A DNA stretch of 6,586 bases from Collinsella sp. (lineage in GTDB: Bacteria; Actinomycetota; Coriobacteriia; Coriobacteriales; Coriobacteriaceae): NCBI GenBank assembly GCA_031295725.1, contig JAUMNV010000001.1, positions 1 to 6,586 on the forward strand. Reading direction: 5' to 3'. The position numbers were made by a program, and so were the translations under genes. Of the stretch, positions 1 to 6,138 are shown piece by piece. Below the pieces are notes generated by a model, which worked only from the letters and a program-made list of their open reading frames with translations, was not told the DNA's origin and did not search any database. How positions within the stretch are numbered: the first letter of the stretch is position 1; the number at the start of each line of letters is the position of its first letter.

Positions 1-36
1 AAAACAAAACAGCCCAGAGGACATAGCCTCTGAGCT
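1..36 (-). terminator. Rho-independent terminator of the tRNA-Gly/tRNA-Val unit
   Basis: Read on the minus strand, positions 36-27 pair with 20-11 as a 10-bp stem closing a 6-nt loop, followed by a T-rich run at 10-1. The only non-canonical pair (14/33) is C-A on the plus strand but a G-U wobble in minus-strand RNA, which fits a minus-strand terminator. It lies 10 bp past the CCA end of tRNA-Val, so it probably ends the Gly-Val transcript. Confidence 0.85.
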
Positions 37-45
37 GCGAACATT

Positions 46-120
46 TGGTGGGCGTTAGAAGATTTGAACTTCTGACCTCTTCCGTGTCAGGGAAGCGCTC
101 TCCCCCTGAGCTAAACGCCC
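46..120 (-). tRNA. tRNA-Val(GAC)
   Basis: A complete cloverleaf is visible on the minus strand. The 7-bp acceptor stem GGGCGTT/AACGCCC is at 114-120 and 50-56. The anticodon arm is CTTCC-CTGACAC-GGAAG with anticodon GAC, reading GUC and GUU valine codons. The T arm AGAAG-TTCAAAT-CTTCT is intact. The discriminator is A (49) and the CCA end is encoded (46-48). Its 5' end is separated from the CCA of the upstream tRNA-Gly by only three bases (121-123), so the two must be cut from one precursor. A terminator follows. Confidence 0.97.
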
Positions 121-123
121 AAA

Positions 124-199
124 TGGAGCGGACAACGGGGCTCGAACCCGCGACCCCAACCTTGGCAAGGTTGTGCTCTACCAACTGAGCCATGTCCGC
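124..199 (-). tRNA. tRNA-Gly(GCC), copy 1
   Basis: Minus-strand cloverleaf of 76 nt including the encoded CCA (124-126). The acceptor stem is GCGGACA/TGTCCGC and the discriminator is U, as usual for glycine tRNAs. The anticodon arm CAACC-TTGCCAA-GGTTG carries GCC, which reads GGC and GGU. The T arm has loop TTCGAGC. It is the first gene of a two-tRNA unit with tRNA-Val, driven by the promoter at 212-259. It is base-for-base identical to the tRNA-Gly at 2253-2328; the identity extends over 78 bp (124-201 against 2253-2330). Confidence 0.97.
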
Positions 200-211
200 T
201 TACGAGGATTA

Positions 212-259
212 ATCTTACGTGATGCCCGCATCCTATGCAAGAACTTTTTATAAAAAGTT
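212..259 (-). promoter_or_regulatory. tRNA-Gly/Val promoter with A/T palindrome upstream of -35
   Basis: On the minus strand a -35 box TTGCAT (240-235) is followed by a 17-bp spacer and a -10 box TAAGAT (217-212). This predicts a start near 205, about six bases before the tRNA. Immediately upstream of the -35 lies a perfect 18-bp palindrome, AACTTTTTATAAAAAGTT (242-259). It sits where an UP element would contact the RNA polymerase alpha subunit. The same layout recurs at the other two tRNA promoters in the window. The boxes are read directly from sequence; the UP-element role is inferred. Confidence 0.75.
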
Positions 260-340
260 TTGCAACGCCCTCGCGAACCTCGCGAAGACATCAGCCACCA
301 CGGAAGGCGCGGGCAAACGCAATCTCGCCGCAAGAGACCC
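260..340. other. Short gene-free spacer behind the alpha-glucosidase
   Basis: The spacer between the GH13 stop codon and the tRNA-Gly promoter carries a 6-bp hairpin with TCGCGA arms at 271-276 and 280-285. No T run follows directly on the minus strand, so it is not a convincing terminator. No gene is supported here, and the glucosidase transcript may run on into the tRNA unit. Confidence 0.4.
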
Positions 341-2074
341 CTACATCTCACCGAGCATGATCCAGGCAGAGCTGTCCTGCGCGAGCCTGCCGTCTGCAAG
401 CGGTGATGAGGTGAGCAGGACCCTGCCCGCCGGCAGCTCCACGGGTGCTGCGCCGAAGTTCGTCGCACACGCCCAGCCGTTGTCGCGGCGATAGGCGATA
501 ACGCCGCCCTCGGCGCCCTCGGCACCATCCGCAAGACCGGTGCGCCCGTCAAGATCGAGCCACGCAAGATCGTTGGCGCAACCGCGCAGCTTGCGCCGAA
601 GCCAGAGGGCGTCACGATAGAGCGCAAGCATCGATGTCGGGTCCGCTTCTTCCCTATCAGCAGCGTAATCGGAAAACCATGCAGGTTGCGGCAGATGGGG
701 CGCCGCATCGGCGTCCGCCGGCGAAAACCCAAACGATCCGCCTTGCGCGGGATCGTCCGCCGCCACCCACGGCAGGGGCACGCGACAGCCGTCGCGCCCC
801 TTCTCGCGCTTCGGTCCGTGCGTATTGGTCGCAGCAGGATCTTCGAGTGCAGCCCACGGGATGTCAGCCACCTCAAAAAGGCCGAGCTCCTCACCCTGGT
901 ACACGTATGCCGAGCCCGGAAGCGCCAGCTCAAGCAAAAGGGCCGCCCGCGCGCGGCGCTCGCCGAGTTCACGGTCCTCGTCATAAGACGACCCGTCGCG
1001 TAAGAGCCAGTCGAGCGCAATCTGGTGGTAGCGCGTCGCCTTGATTTGCGGCAGGGCATAGCGTGTCGCCACGCGCGGCACGTCGTGGTTGGAGAGTACC
1101 CAGGTCGAGGCGGAATCGGATTCGACGGCTGCCTTCAAGCCCTTCTCGATTGCAGTGTGCATGTCATCATAGGTCCAAGTGGCCTTGGCAAACTCAAAAT
1201 TGAATGTCTGGCCAAGCTCGCTGGGGCGCGCGTAGAGATACTGGCGCTCGGGCAGCACCCACGCCTCGGCAACGGCGCTGCGCGGCGGATCATAGCGGTC
1301 AAACACGCGACGCCACTCGCGATAGATCTCATGGACCTCGTTGCGGTCCCACAGTGGATGGGTACCGTCGTCAACCATGTCATCGCCCTCGGCGAGATGC
1401 CACCGGTCGAGGTCATCGCGGTCGAGATCCTTGGCGAGACCCTGCGCCACATCAATGCGAAAGCCGTCGACGCCTCGATCGCTCCAAAACGCCAGGACGT
1501 CGCAAAAGAACGCGTGAACCTCGGGGCATGACCAGTCAAAGTCCGGCTGCTCGGGCGTAAACATGTGCAGATACCACTGACCGTCCGCAACACGCGTCCA
1601 GGCGGGGCCGCCAAAGTTGGCATTCCAATTGGTGGGAGGCAGCTCACCATGCTCGCCGCGACCATCGCGGAAGATATAACGGGCGCGCTCGGGCGATCCG
1701 GGGCCGGCGGCAAGAGCGGCTTTGAACCAGGGGTGCTGGTTGGATGAATGGTTGGGCACGATGTCGACGATGACCTTGATGCCGCGCGCGTGAGCCGCAG
1801 CGATCATGTCATCGAAGTCGTCAAGCGAGCCGAGACGTGGGTCGACATCGCAGTAGTCCGCCACATCATAGCCACCATCGACAAGAGGCGATGGGTAAAA
1901 CGGGCTCAGCCAGATGGCCTCGATACCCAGCCGCTCAAGATAGTCCATCTTCTGGGTAATGCCCGCGATATCGCCCAGACCCGAACCAGTCGAATCCTTA
2001 AACGAGCGCGGGTAGATCTGATAAATCGCGGCATCGGACATCCATGAGCGCGAAGAAGACTTTTCTGTAGCCAT
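341..2074 (-). CDS. GH13 alpha-glucosidase (oligo-1,6-glucosidase/maltase type)
   Basis: A 577-residue glycoside hydrolase of family 13 that cleaves terminal glucose from short alpha-glucosides. All conserved GH13 regions are visible: EAIWLSPFYPSP (52-63), DIVPNH (104-109), QPDFDW (176-181), GFRIDV (204-209) with nucleophile D208, AEAW with acid/base E270, and NHDVPR with transition-state aspartate D331. The barrel spans roughly 13-480 and a C-terminal beta domain roughly 485-577. Length is normal for the family. There is no signal peptide, so it should act in the cytosol on imported sugars; no transporter is in the window. Valine after the nucleophile is associated with activity on alpha-1,6 links in yeast isomaltases, but actinobacterial enzymes with this motif also cleave alpha-1,4 links, so the linkage is open. 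The frame extends upstream through the tRNA terminator; the ATG at 2074 is chosen because AAGGGAG precedes it by about nine bases. Confidence 0.93.
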   Translation of the reverse strand: MATEKSSSRSWMSDAAIYQIYPRSFKDSTGSGLGDIAGITQKMDYLERLGIEAIWLSPFYPSPLVDGGYDVADYCDVDPRLGSLDDFDDMIAAAHARGIKVIVDIVPNHSSNQHPWFKAALAAGPGSPERARYIFRDGRGEHGELPPTNWNANFGGPAWTRVADGQWYLHMFTPEQPDFDWSCPEVHAFFCDVLAFWSDRGVDGFRIDVAQGLAKDLDRDDLDRWHLAEGDDMVDDGTHPLWDRNEVHEIYREWRRVFDRYDPPRSAVAEAWVLPERQYLYARPSELGQTFNFEFAKATWTYDDMHTAIEKGLKAAVESDSASTWVLSNHDVPRVATRYALPQIKATRYHQIALDWLLRDGSSYDEDRELGERRARAALLLELALPGSAYVYQGEELGLFEVADIPWAALEDPAATNTHGPKREKGRDGCRVPLPWVAADDPAQGGSFGFSPADADAAPHLPQPAWFSDYAADREEADPTSMLALYRDALWLRRKLRGCANDLAWLDLDGRTGLADGAEGAEGGVIAYRRDNGWACATNFGAAPVELPAGRVLLTSSPLADGRLAQDSSAWIMLGEM

Positions 2075-2075
2075 G

Positions 2076-2128
2076 GGGCGTATCTCCCTTGCAACGAGGT
2101 TATGCGAGATGCCCACGATGATACGCCC
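2076..2128 (-). promoter_or_regulatory. Structured 5' leader of the alpha-glucosidase gene
   Basis: In the minus-strand leader, GGGCGTAT (2128-2121) is complementary to ATACGCCC (2083-2076), which lies between the ribosome-binding site and the start codon. A second, inner stem can form between ATCTC (2110-2106) and GAGAT (2086-2082), which overlaps the Shine-Dalgarno sequence. Nested, the two would hide the ribosome-binding site. The complementarity is seen directly; regulation is a guess. No clear -35/-10 pair was found in the 140 bp between the tRNA terminator and the start codon. Confidence 0.3.
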
Positions 2129-2213
2129 AAAGCGGACATTCGCGGCAAACAACGCCACAGCCACGCCCCAAAACGCTCGCTCCCTCTCGGGTTCGAGCCC
2201 ATGCAATGGATAC

Positions 2214-2244
2214 AAAAAAGCCCGGCTACCGTAGTAGCCGGGCT
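2214..2244 (-). terminator. Rho-independent terminator of tRNA-Gly copy 2
   Basis: On the minus strand AGCCCGGCTAC (2244-2234) pairs perfectly with 2229-2219 around a 4-nt loop, followed by six T residues (2219-2214). It begins eight bases past the tRNA CCA end. It insulates the tRNA from the glucosidase gene, whose start codon is 140 bp further on. Confidence 0.92.
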
Positions 2245-2252
2245 GTTGCGTT

Positions 2253-2328
2253 TGGAGCGGACAACGGGGCTCGAACCCGCGACCCCAACCTTGGCAAGGT
2301 TGTGCTCTACCAACTGAGCCATGTCCGC
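2253..2328 (-). tRNA. tRNA-Gly(GCC), copy 2
   Basis: Identical in sequence to the copy at 124-199: acceptor GCGGACA/TGTCCGC, anticodon GCC in loop TTGCCAA, U discriminator and encoded CCA (2253-2255). Unlike copy 1 it is a single-gene unit, with its own promoter at 2341-2390 and a strong terminator at 2214-2244. The two copies form 78-bp direct repeats either side of the alpha-glucosidase gene. Confidence 0.97.
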
Positions 2329-2340
2329 TTGCGGGTTATT

Positions 2341-2390
2341 AATTTACGCGAGTTGTCCAAAAGACGCAAGTACTTTTTTCAAAAAACTTG
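2341..2390 (-). promoter_or_regulatory. tRNA-Gly copy 2 promoter with A/T palindrome
   Basis: On the minus strand -35 TTGCGT (2369-2364), a 17-bp spacer and -10 TAAATT (2346-2341) predict a start only a few bases before the tRNA. The upstream element reads AAGTTTTTTGAAAAAAGTAC (2389-2370). Its ACTTTTTT block, read on the plus strand, starts three bases beyond the -35 box, exactly as at the other two tRNA promoters. Symmetry here is limited to the T6/A6 core. The promoter lies just behind the stop codon of the STAS-HATPase gene, where no terminator is apparent. Confidence 0.72.
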
Positions 2391-2433
2391 TCTGCCGCAT
2401 GTTCTTAGCAGCTAAACGCGCTAAAGCGATTGG

Positions 2434-3180
2434 CTAGGCACACGATTCCAGCGCTCCGCTAAACAGCTTCACCATCTGCACGCGCGTGCCGGCGCCGTCC
2501 GTACGACGAGCAACCTCCACGTTATCGACGAGCATACGCATAAGCTTGATGCCACGGCCACGTTCCTCGGATGCGACCGGTTCGCTCGTTTCATCGATAG
2601 AATAGCCGGCACCTCGATCAAGCACCTCAACCACAACGCGATCGCCATAGGCCTGAACCGTCAGGACGCACCCGATACCGCCCGCATGGTCATAGGCATT
2701 ACCCAGCGCCTCCCCCGACGCCAATGCGACATCGTAGCGCTCGTCACGGCGCAACGGAAGCGATTCAAGGAGTTCGGCGATGCGATGTCGGTAGTATGGA
2801 AGATTCTCGATACCCTGACGGACCTCAACGCTCTTACTCCAGCGAGGCAGCTCCCCCACCGGAATGGCAGGAATTGACTCCCGTGCCGGCCCCACGACAT
2901 GAAGGATATCGACAAGACGAGCAATCTCCAAAAAGCGAACAACTTCACCTGATGCATTGACGAGCGAAAGCAGGCCTTCTCGCCTCATAAGCTCACGAGC
3001 GCGCGTAAGCAGGAATGCCAAGCCCGTAGAATCGATAAAGCTAACAGCCTGACAGTTGATGACGACACGACGCACGCCGCGGCCAATCAAAGCATCCAAC
3101 CGCCGACGCAGCGCAGGCACCGTGGCGATGTCGATATCGCCTGGTGGCGTCAAAACCGCTATGTCATTCCACTCATTCAT
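2434..3180 (-). CDS. STAS-HATPase fusion: anti-sigma antagonist joined to anti-sigma kinase
   Basis: A 248-residue cytosolic protein with two regulatory domains. Residues about 3-99 are a STAS domain of the RsbV/SpoIIAA type, with FIDSTGL at 48-54 and S51 at the phosphoacceptor position. Residues about 120-242 are a GHKL ATPase of the RsbW/SpoIIAB type: E157 and N161 of the N box, DRGAG (188-192) as the G1 box, GRGIKLM (208-214) as the G2 box, and a GT pair at 231-232. All ATP-site signatures are present. In the known pathway the kinase phosphorylates the antagonist serine and, when the antagonist is dephosphorylated, releases its sigma factor; here both partners are on one chain. The phosphatase gene 78 bp upstream is the likely counter-enzyme. 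No sigma factor gene is nearby, so the target is unknown. An in-frame TTG lies six codons earlier (3198); the ATG at 3180 is preferred, with GGGGAA about ten bases before it. Confidence 0.88.
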   Translation of the reverse strand: MNEWNDIAVLTPPGDIDIATVPALRRRLDALIGRGVRRVVINCQAVSFIDSTGLAFLLTRARELMRREGLLSLVNASGEVVRFLEIARLVDILHVVGPARESIPAIPVGELPRWSKSVEVRQGIENLPYYRHRIAELLESLPLRRDERYDVALASGEALGNAYDHAGGIGCVLTVQAYGDRVVVEVLDRGAGYSIDETSEPVASEERGRGIKLMRMLVDNVEVARRTDGAGTRVQMVKLFSGALESCA

Positions 3181-3258
3181 ACGACCATGGTTCCCCAAAA
3201 AAGCCCACTCGATGCATTCGTTTCCCCAACCGTACGGATTCAGCCCGCCCAGCGTCGT

Positions 3259-5604
3259 CTATGAACGACCCCGTAAAAACTCAAGGGACACCAATGCAAT
3301 GTCATCATCCAGCGCCGATTCGGTAAATCGGTCAAGCTCGCCCAAGACCTTGCCGCAAATGCCCGACACACCCTCCCCCGAAACAGAAAGCAGAAGGTCG
3401 CGCAAGCGCTGCTCGCCAAAGAACGCTCCGGTGCGGTCGCGGGCCTCAATCGTTCCATCCGTATACATGAAGAGCATGTCGCCGGGGGCGAACGTAAACA
3501 CGCCTGTCTCGTACACCATGCTCTCAAAGGCACCGATTACACCCGATTGGCATCCAAGCAGCTCGACCTCTCCCCCACGGGCCTCGCCGCCACCCAGCGG
3601 CATCGACTCTGGCCTGATGACCATGGTCGGAGGATGGCCCGCCGAACAATACGTTGCGCGTCCGGCTTTAAGGTCAATCTTGGCGATAAAGGCCGTCACG
3701 AACGTCTCGACCCTCGAAAAGCCCATGAGCATGCTGTTAAGGGAGCGTGCCATGCGGGCCGGTCCAGCGCCCTCCCAGGCATATGCCGTCAGGGCCGTCT
3801 TGACGAGCGCGGACATCGATGCGGCCTCAATGCCTTTGCCAGACACATCACCCAGAATCATGACGGCGCAGTCGTCGGGAAGACGGATGAGCGTATAGAA
3901 ATCGCCGCCGACCAACGCCGAGTTCGTGGCCGACAGGTACACCGAATCGGTTGCGATACCCGGAACATCCCCCAGGGAATTTCTCATGCCGATCTGGAGG
4001 GTCTGAGCGATATGGCGCTCCTCGCGCTTTTGAGATTCGCCTTCGTAGATCAGTTCAAAATCATGCGCTAAGTGCACCAAGTAGTCATATTCAAGGTCAT
4101 CAATCGGCTCTTGGCTACCATCACGAAGCAGCAGCGCGCGCGTAGTCGGGCTCTTCGCAACAGAAGCAGGAACAATCGCGTCGTTACTGTGCTTGCCATC
4201 ACCCTCAGAGCGCGGACGCCCCGCCTCGATGCCGGAGTCGACGTAGAGACCTTGACAAGGCAGACCATGCGCCCTAAGCCAGCCTCCCATAGGCATCGAT
4301 TCGTCAACGCGAGTTATACGGACGTGTTTAAGGTCCTCGGCACTCGTGCCGCCCAAAACAGATGCCTCAAAGCCATCAGGGCCAGCCCCCAGACGTGCCG
4401 CCGGCGCCGTCGTGGAAAAGAAAAGCTTCTCGGGATCGTCCGGCAAAGCAACGCGACTGCCGCCTTCAAAATCTATGACGTAGGAGTCCAGACTGGCGTC
4501 ATACTCAACAGGACAAAAATGGCAGTTGAGCATATTGCAGATCTCGGACGATACCGCCTGGGTAGCCGCGGCGGAATCGTCTAGAAAGGTAAACAACTCA
4601 TCACGTAAGACATTGAGCGAGCGGCCGAGCTCGGCCGTACGACGAGAGCGAAGGCTCGATGCCATGCCGACCAGCTGGATAGACAGGTAATCGCAAATGA
4701 CCTCGAGTACGTTAACGTCATAGGCGAGCGGTGCCTGGGGGCGTTTCCAACCAACTTCCAGCACGCCAAGGATCTGCGTACCGTAAAAAACGGGAAGACA
4801 AATCTCGCTGCGGTACGGAGGCATATCCTGCACGCGCAACAGGTGCTTAGAACGATTGTCCAGGTCCATGAACATACCGGAGGCGGCCCTATCGCCCTCA
4901 AGGTCCTGTTGAATCGACAAGCGACAGGCACGCGACTCGCGAAGAACATACGTCGGAATGCCAGCGCCATACGGCAAGAACTCGGGCAGGTAGCTGTCGT
5001 ACAGCTCCTTGGAAACACCGCGTAGCTTAAAACCGCCGCTCTCAGAAAAATAGATAGCGGCACCCGAAGCATCGAGCGTTCCCACAAGCTGGTTCAAAAC
5101 GGTATCAAGCAGGCTGGGTAACTCATCGGAGCCCACAGTGCTCATAATGACCGAGAGCGTGCCAGAGAGACGCTTGTTCGCCACTCTAAGCTCCGAAAGA
5201 GCACGCTTGAGCTGACGGTCGTGCGAATACTGTTCTTCGATGCTATGGAGCGCCACCAGGACACGTGGCGCGCGGCGCCCAAAGATGTGTGGAGGCGTTA
5301 CGGAGCCCGCACGAACCAAGACGGGGATAAAGGAGCCGTCACTCAGCTTGAGCATCAGTTCGTTCTCGGAGCCATCAGTTTCAAATGGCAGACGATGTTC
5401 CGTCGCACGTTCAAAAGCGGACGAGTACAGGACGTCTTTAACATCTCCACCAATGACGTCGGCGCGTTCCTCGCGCATCAAACCAAGTAAGCGATTATTC
5501 ACATGCAGAATGGTTCCGTCGAGCTCGCAGATGATGACAGCATCGCTCGTGATCTCGACTAGTTGGGCAACGTCTGCCCACTCGTTGCGTTCAAGCGTTT
5601 CCAT
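3259..5604 (-). CDS. PAS/GAF-regulated PP2C phosphatase, RsbU/SpoIIE type
   Basis: A 781-residue soluble protein, expected to remove phosphate from STAS-domain antagonists in response to a signal. In order: a PAS domain at about 11-121; a short charged helical linker at about 122-150; a GAF domain at about 155-315; a further sensor-like region at about 325-520 that I cannot assign firmly; and a SpoIIE/PP2C catalytic domain at about 530-777. Metal-binding aspartates are in place: D568 in VGGDFY, D586 in GDVSGKG, D716 in YTDG, and the DDDIALV run (766-772). The downstream gene encodes a STAS-kinase fusion, its probable substrate. No membrane segment is seen, so the signal is probably cytosolic (ligand or redox). 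A GTG at 5616 is in frame, but it sits inside the GGTGGGG that serves as ribosome-binding site for the ATG at 5604. The start is only 27 bp past the tRNA-Leu terminator. Confidence 0.92.
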   Translation of the reverse strand: METLERNEWADVAQLVEITSDAVIICELDGTILHVNNRLLGLMREERADVIGGDVKDVLYSSAFERATEHRLPFETDGSENELMLKLSDGSFIPVLVRAGSVTPPHIFGRRAPRVLVALHSIEEQYSHDRQLKRALSELRVANKRLSGTLSVIMSTVGSDELPSLLDTVLNQLVGTLDASGAAIYFSESGGFKLRGVSKELYDSYLPEFLPYGAGIPTYVLRESRACRLSIQQDLEGDRAASGMFMDLDNRSKHLLRVQDMPPYRSEICLPVFYGTQILGVLEVGWKRPQAPLAYDVNVLEVICDYLSIQLVGMASSLRSRRTAELGRSLNVLRDELFTFLDDSAAATQAVSSEICNMLNCHFCPVEYDASLDSYVIDFEGGSRVALPDDPEKLFFSTTAPAARLGAGPDGFEASVLGGTSAEDLKHVRITRVDESMPMGGWLRAHGLPCQGLYVDSGIEAGRPRSEGDGKHSNDAIVPASVAKSPTTRALLLRDGSQEPIDDLEYDYLVHLAHDFELIYEGESQKREERHIAQTLQIGMRNSLGDVPGIATDSVYLSATNSALVGGDFYTLIRLPDDCAVMILGDVSGKGIEAASMSALVKTALTAYAWEGAGPARMARSLNSMLMGFSRVETFVTAFIAKIDLKAGRATYCSAGHPPTMVIRPESMPLGGGEARGGEVELLGCQSGVIGAFESMVYETGVFTFAPGDMLFMYTDGTIEARDRTGAFFGEQRLRDLLLSVSGEGVSGICGKVLGELDRFTESALDDDIALVSLEFLRGRS

Positions 5605-5630
5605 CGTGGACCCCACCGTCTATCGGTAAC

Positions 5631-5652
5631 AAAAAAGCCTCCGAAGAGGCTT
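5631..5652 (-). terminator. Rho-independent terminator of tRNA-Leu
   Basis: On the minus strand AAGCCTC (5652-5646) and GAGGCTT (5641-5635) form a 7-bp stem around the stable tetraloop TTCG, followed by six T residues (5636-5631). It begins 11 bases after the tRNA-Leu CCA. The phosphatase gene starts almost at once afterwards, so its messenger must read through this hairpin or start within it. Confidence 0.9.
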
Positions 5653-5663
5653 CTCAAATGCGA

Positions 5664-5753
5664 TGGTGTCGGAGGCGGGACTTGAACCCGCATGACCAAA
5701 AAGCGGTCACTAGCACCTCAAGCTAGCGCGTCTGCCAATTCCGCCACTCCGAC
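5664..5753 (-). tRNA. tRNA-Leu(GAG)
   Basis: A 90-nt class II tRNA on the minus strand. The acceptor stem is GTCGGAG/CTCCGAC, the discriminator is A and the CCA end is encoded (5664-5666). The anticodon arm CTAGC-TTGAGGT-GCTAG carries GAG, reading CUC and CUU. A long variable arm (TGACCGC...GGTCA) confirms the leucine type. The T arm is GCGGG-TTCAAGT-CCCGC. It has its own promoter at 5811-5861, with a leader of roughly 50 nt, and a terminator at 5631-5652. Confidence 0.97.
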
Positions 5754-5810
5754 ATGCTATGTTGTTGATTCGCGTTTCGTTTTGTTAGACCCGCGCGTTC
5801 AACGAGGAAG

Positions 5811-5861
5811 ATAATAACCTATGATTCGAGAACTGTGCAAGCACTTTTTTCAAAAAAGTTT
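5811..5861 (-). promoter_or_regulatory. tRNA-Leu promoter with A/T palindrome
   Basis: On the minus strand -35 TTGCAC (5840-5835) is followed by -10 TATTAT (5816-5811) at 18 bp, or TTATTA at 17 bp. The upstream element AAACTTTTTTGAAAAAAG (5861-5844) has 8-bp symmetric arms at 5843-5859 and the same register to the -35 as the two tRNA-Gly promoters. Just beyond it is another small inverted repeat, TTTAC/GTAAA (5859-5863 and 5870-5874). Confidence 0.7.
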
Positions 5862-5897
5862 ACGAATTTGTAAATGCGCAGGTAAATCCGTGTGTCC

Positions 5898-6022
5898 GGC
5901 CCCGAATCGGTGTTGCCTCCCGGCGCGTCCTCGGGCATGAGCGATATTTTGCTGCGCACTTCGTGCTGCAAAATATCGCTCCCCCTGCGGAATGCGCCGG
6001 GAGGTAACACCGATTCGGGGCC
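5898..6022. repeat. 125-bp near-symmetric intergenic palindrome
   Basis: The whole segment is one palindrome centred at 5960. The outer arms (5898-5926 and 5994-6022) are 29 bp with one non-canonical pair. The inner arms (5939-5952 and 5968-5981) are 14 bp and perfect. The top is a 4-bp stem (5954-5957/5963-5966) with a 5-nt loop. Two 12-nt strands that pair poorly separate the outer and inner arms. The two non-Watson-Crick pairs inside the helices (5915/6005 and 5956/5964) are G-U in plus-strand RNA and would be C-A in minus-strand RNA. It could be a structured plus-strand RNA or a dispersed palindromic repeat of the REP/MITE kind. I do not recognise it, and no open frame through it is credible. 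Confidence 0.8.
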
Positions 6023-6069
6023 TGCAAATACGTACTTCAGGCACAGTTCTCAAAAATGTTCTGGGGCTG

Positions 6070-6109
6070 ATACAAAATTTAGTGGCTCGGCTTTGCCGAG
6101 CCCTTGTAT
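6070..6109. terminator. GC hairpin, possible bidirectional terminator
   Basis: GGCTCGGC (6084-6091) and GCCGAGCC (6095-6102) form a perfect 8-bp stem with a 3-nt loop. An outer ATACAA/TTGTAT pair (6070-6075 and 6104-6109) can extend it. On the minus strand it is followed by ACTAAATTTTG, a weak T run; on the plus strand by CTTGTATAA. Terminator function in either direction is plausible but not certain. Confidence 0.45.
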
Positions 6110-6112
6110 AAG

Positions 6113-6138
6113 GAGGCCGGAGCTAAAGCTCCGGCCTC
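6113..6138. terminator. Second GC hairpin in tandem, possible terminator
   Basis: GAGGCCGGAGC (6113-6123) pairs perfectly with GCTCCGGCCTC (6128-6138) around TAAA. The plus strand continues ACTATCTTTCCC and the minus strand CTTATAC, so neither flank has a clean T tract. It stands 10 bp from the hairpin at 6084-6102. It may have ended a minus-strand gene that lies to the right of the inserted IS element. Confidence 0.45.

Noticed and set aside
1025..1531. A 168-codon plus-strand open frame inside the alpha-glucosidase gene
   Set aside because: It is wholly antisense to conserved GH13 motifs and shows no domain of its own.
2186..2203. GGGTTCGAGCCC-like sequence resembling a tRNA T arm, considered as a tRNA remnant or attachment site
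   Set aside because: Only three stem pairs can form on the plus strand, no acceptor or anticodon arm is nearby, and no integrase gene is present.
3181..3258. Possible promoter or stress-type sigma site between the phosphatase and STAS-HATPase genes
   Set aside because: TTGGGGAA occurs twice here, but no -35/-10 pair with suitable spacing could be made, and no terminator separates the genes, so a single transcript is simpler.
3056..3898. A 280-codon plus-strand open frame opposite the phosphatase and STAS-HATPase genes
   Set aside because: It lies antisense to two genes with clear domains, its product is rich in Ser, Pro and Arg with no recognisable motif, and GC-rich coding DNA often leaves long antisense frames open.
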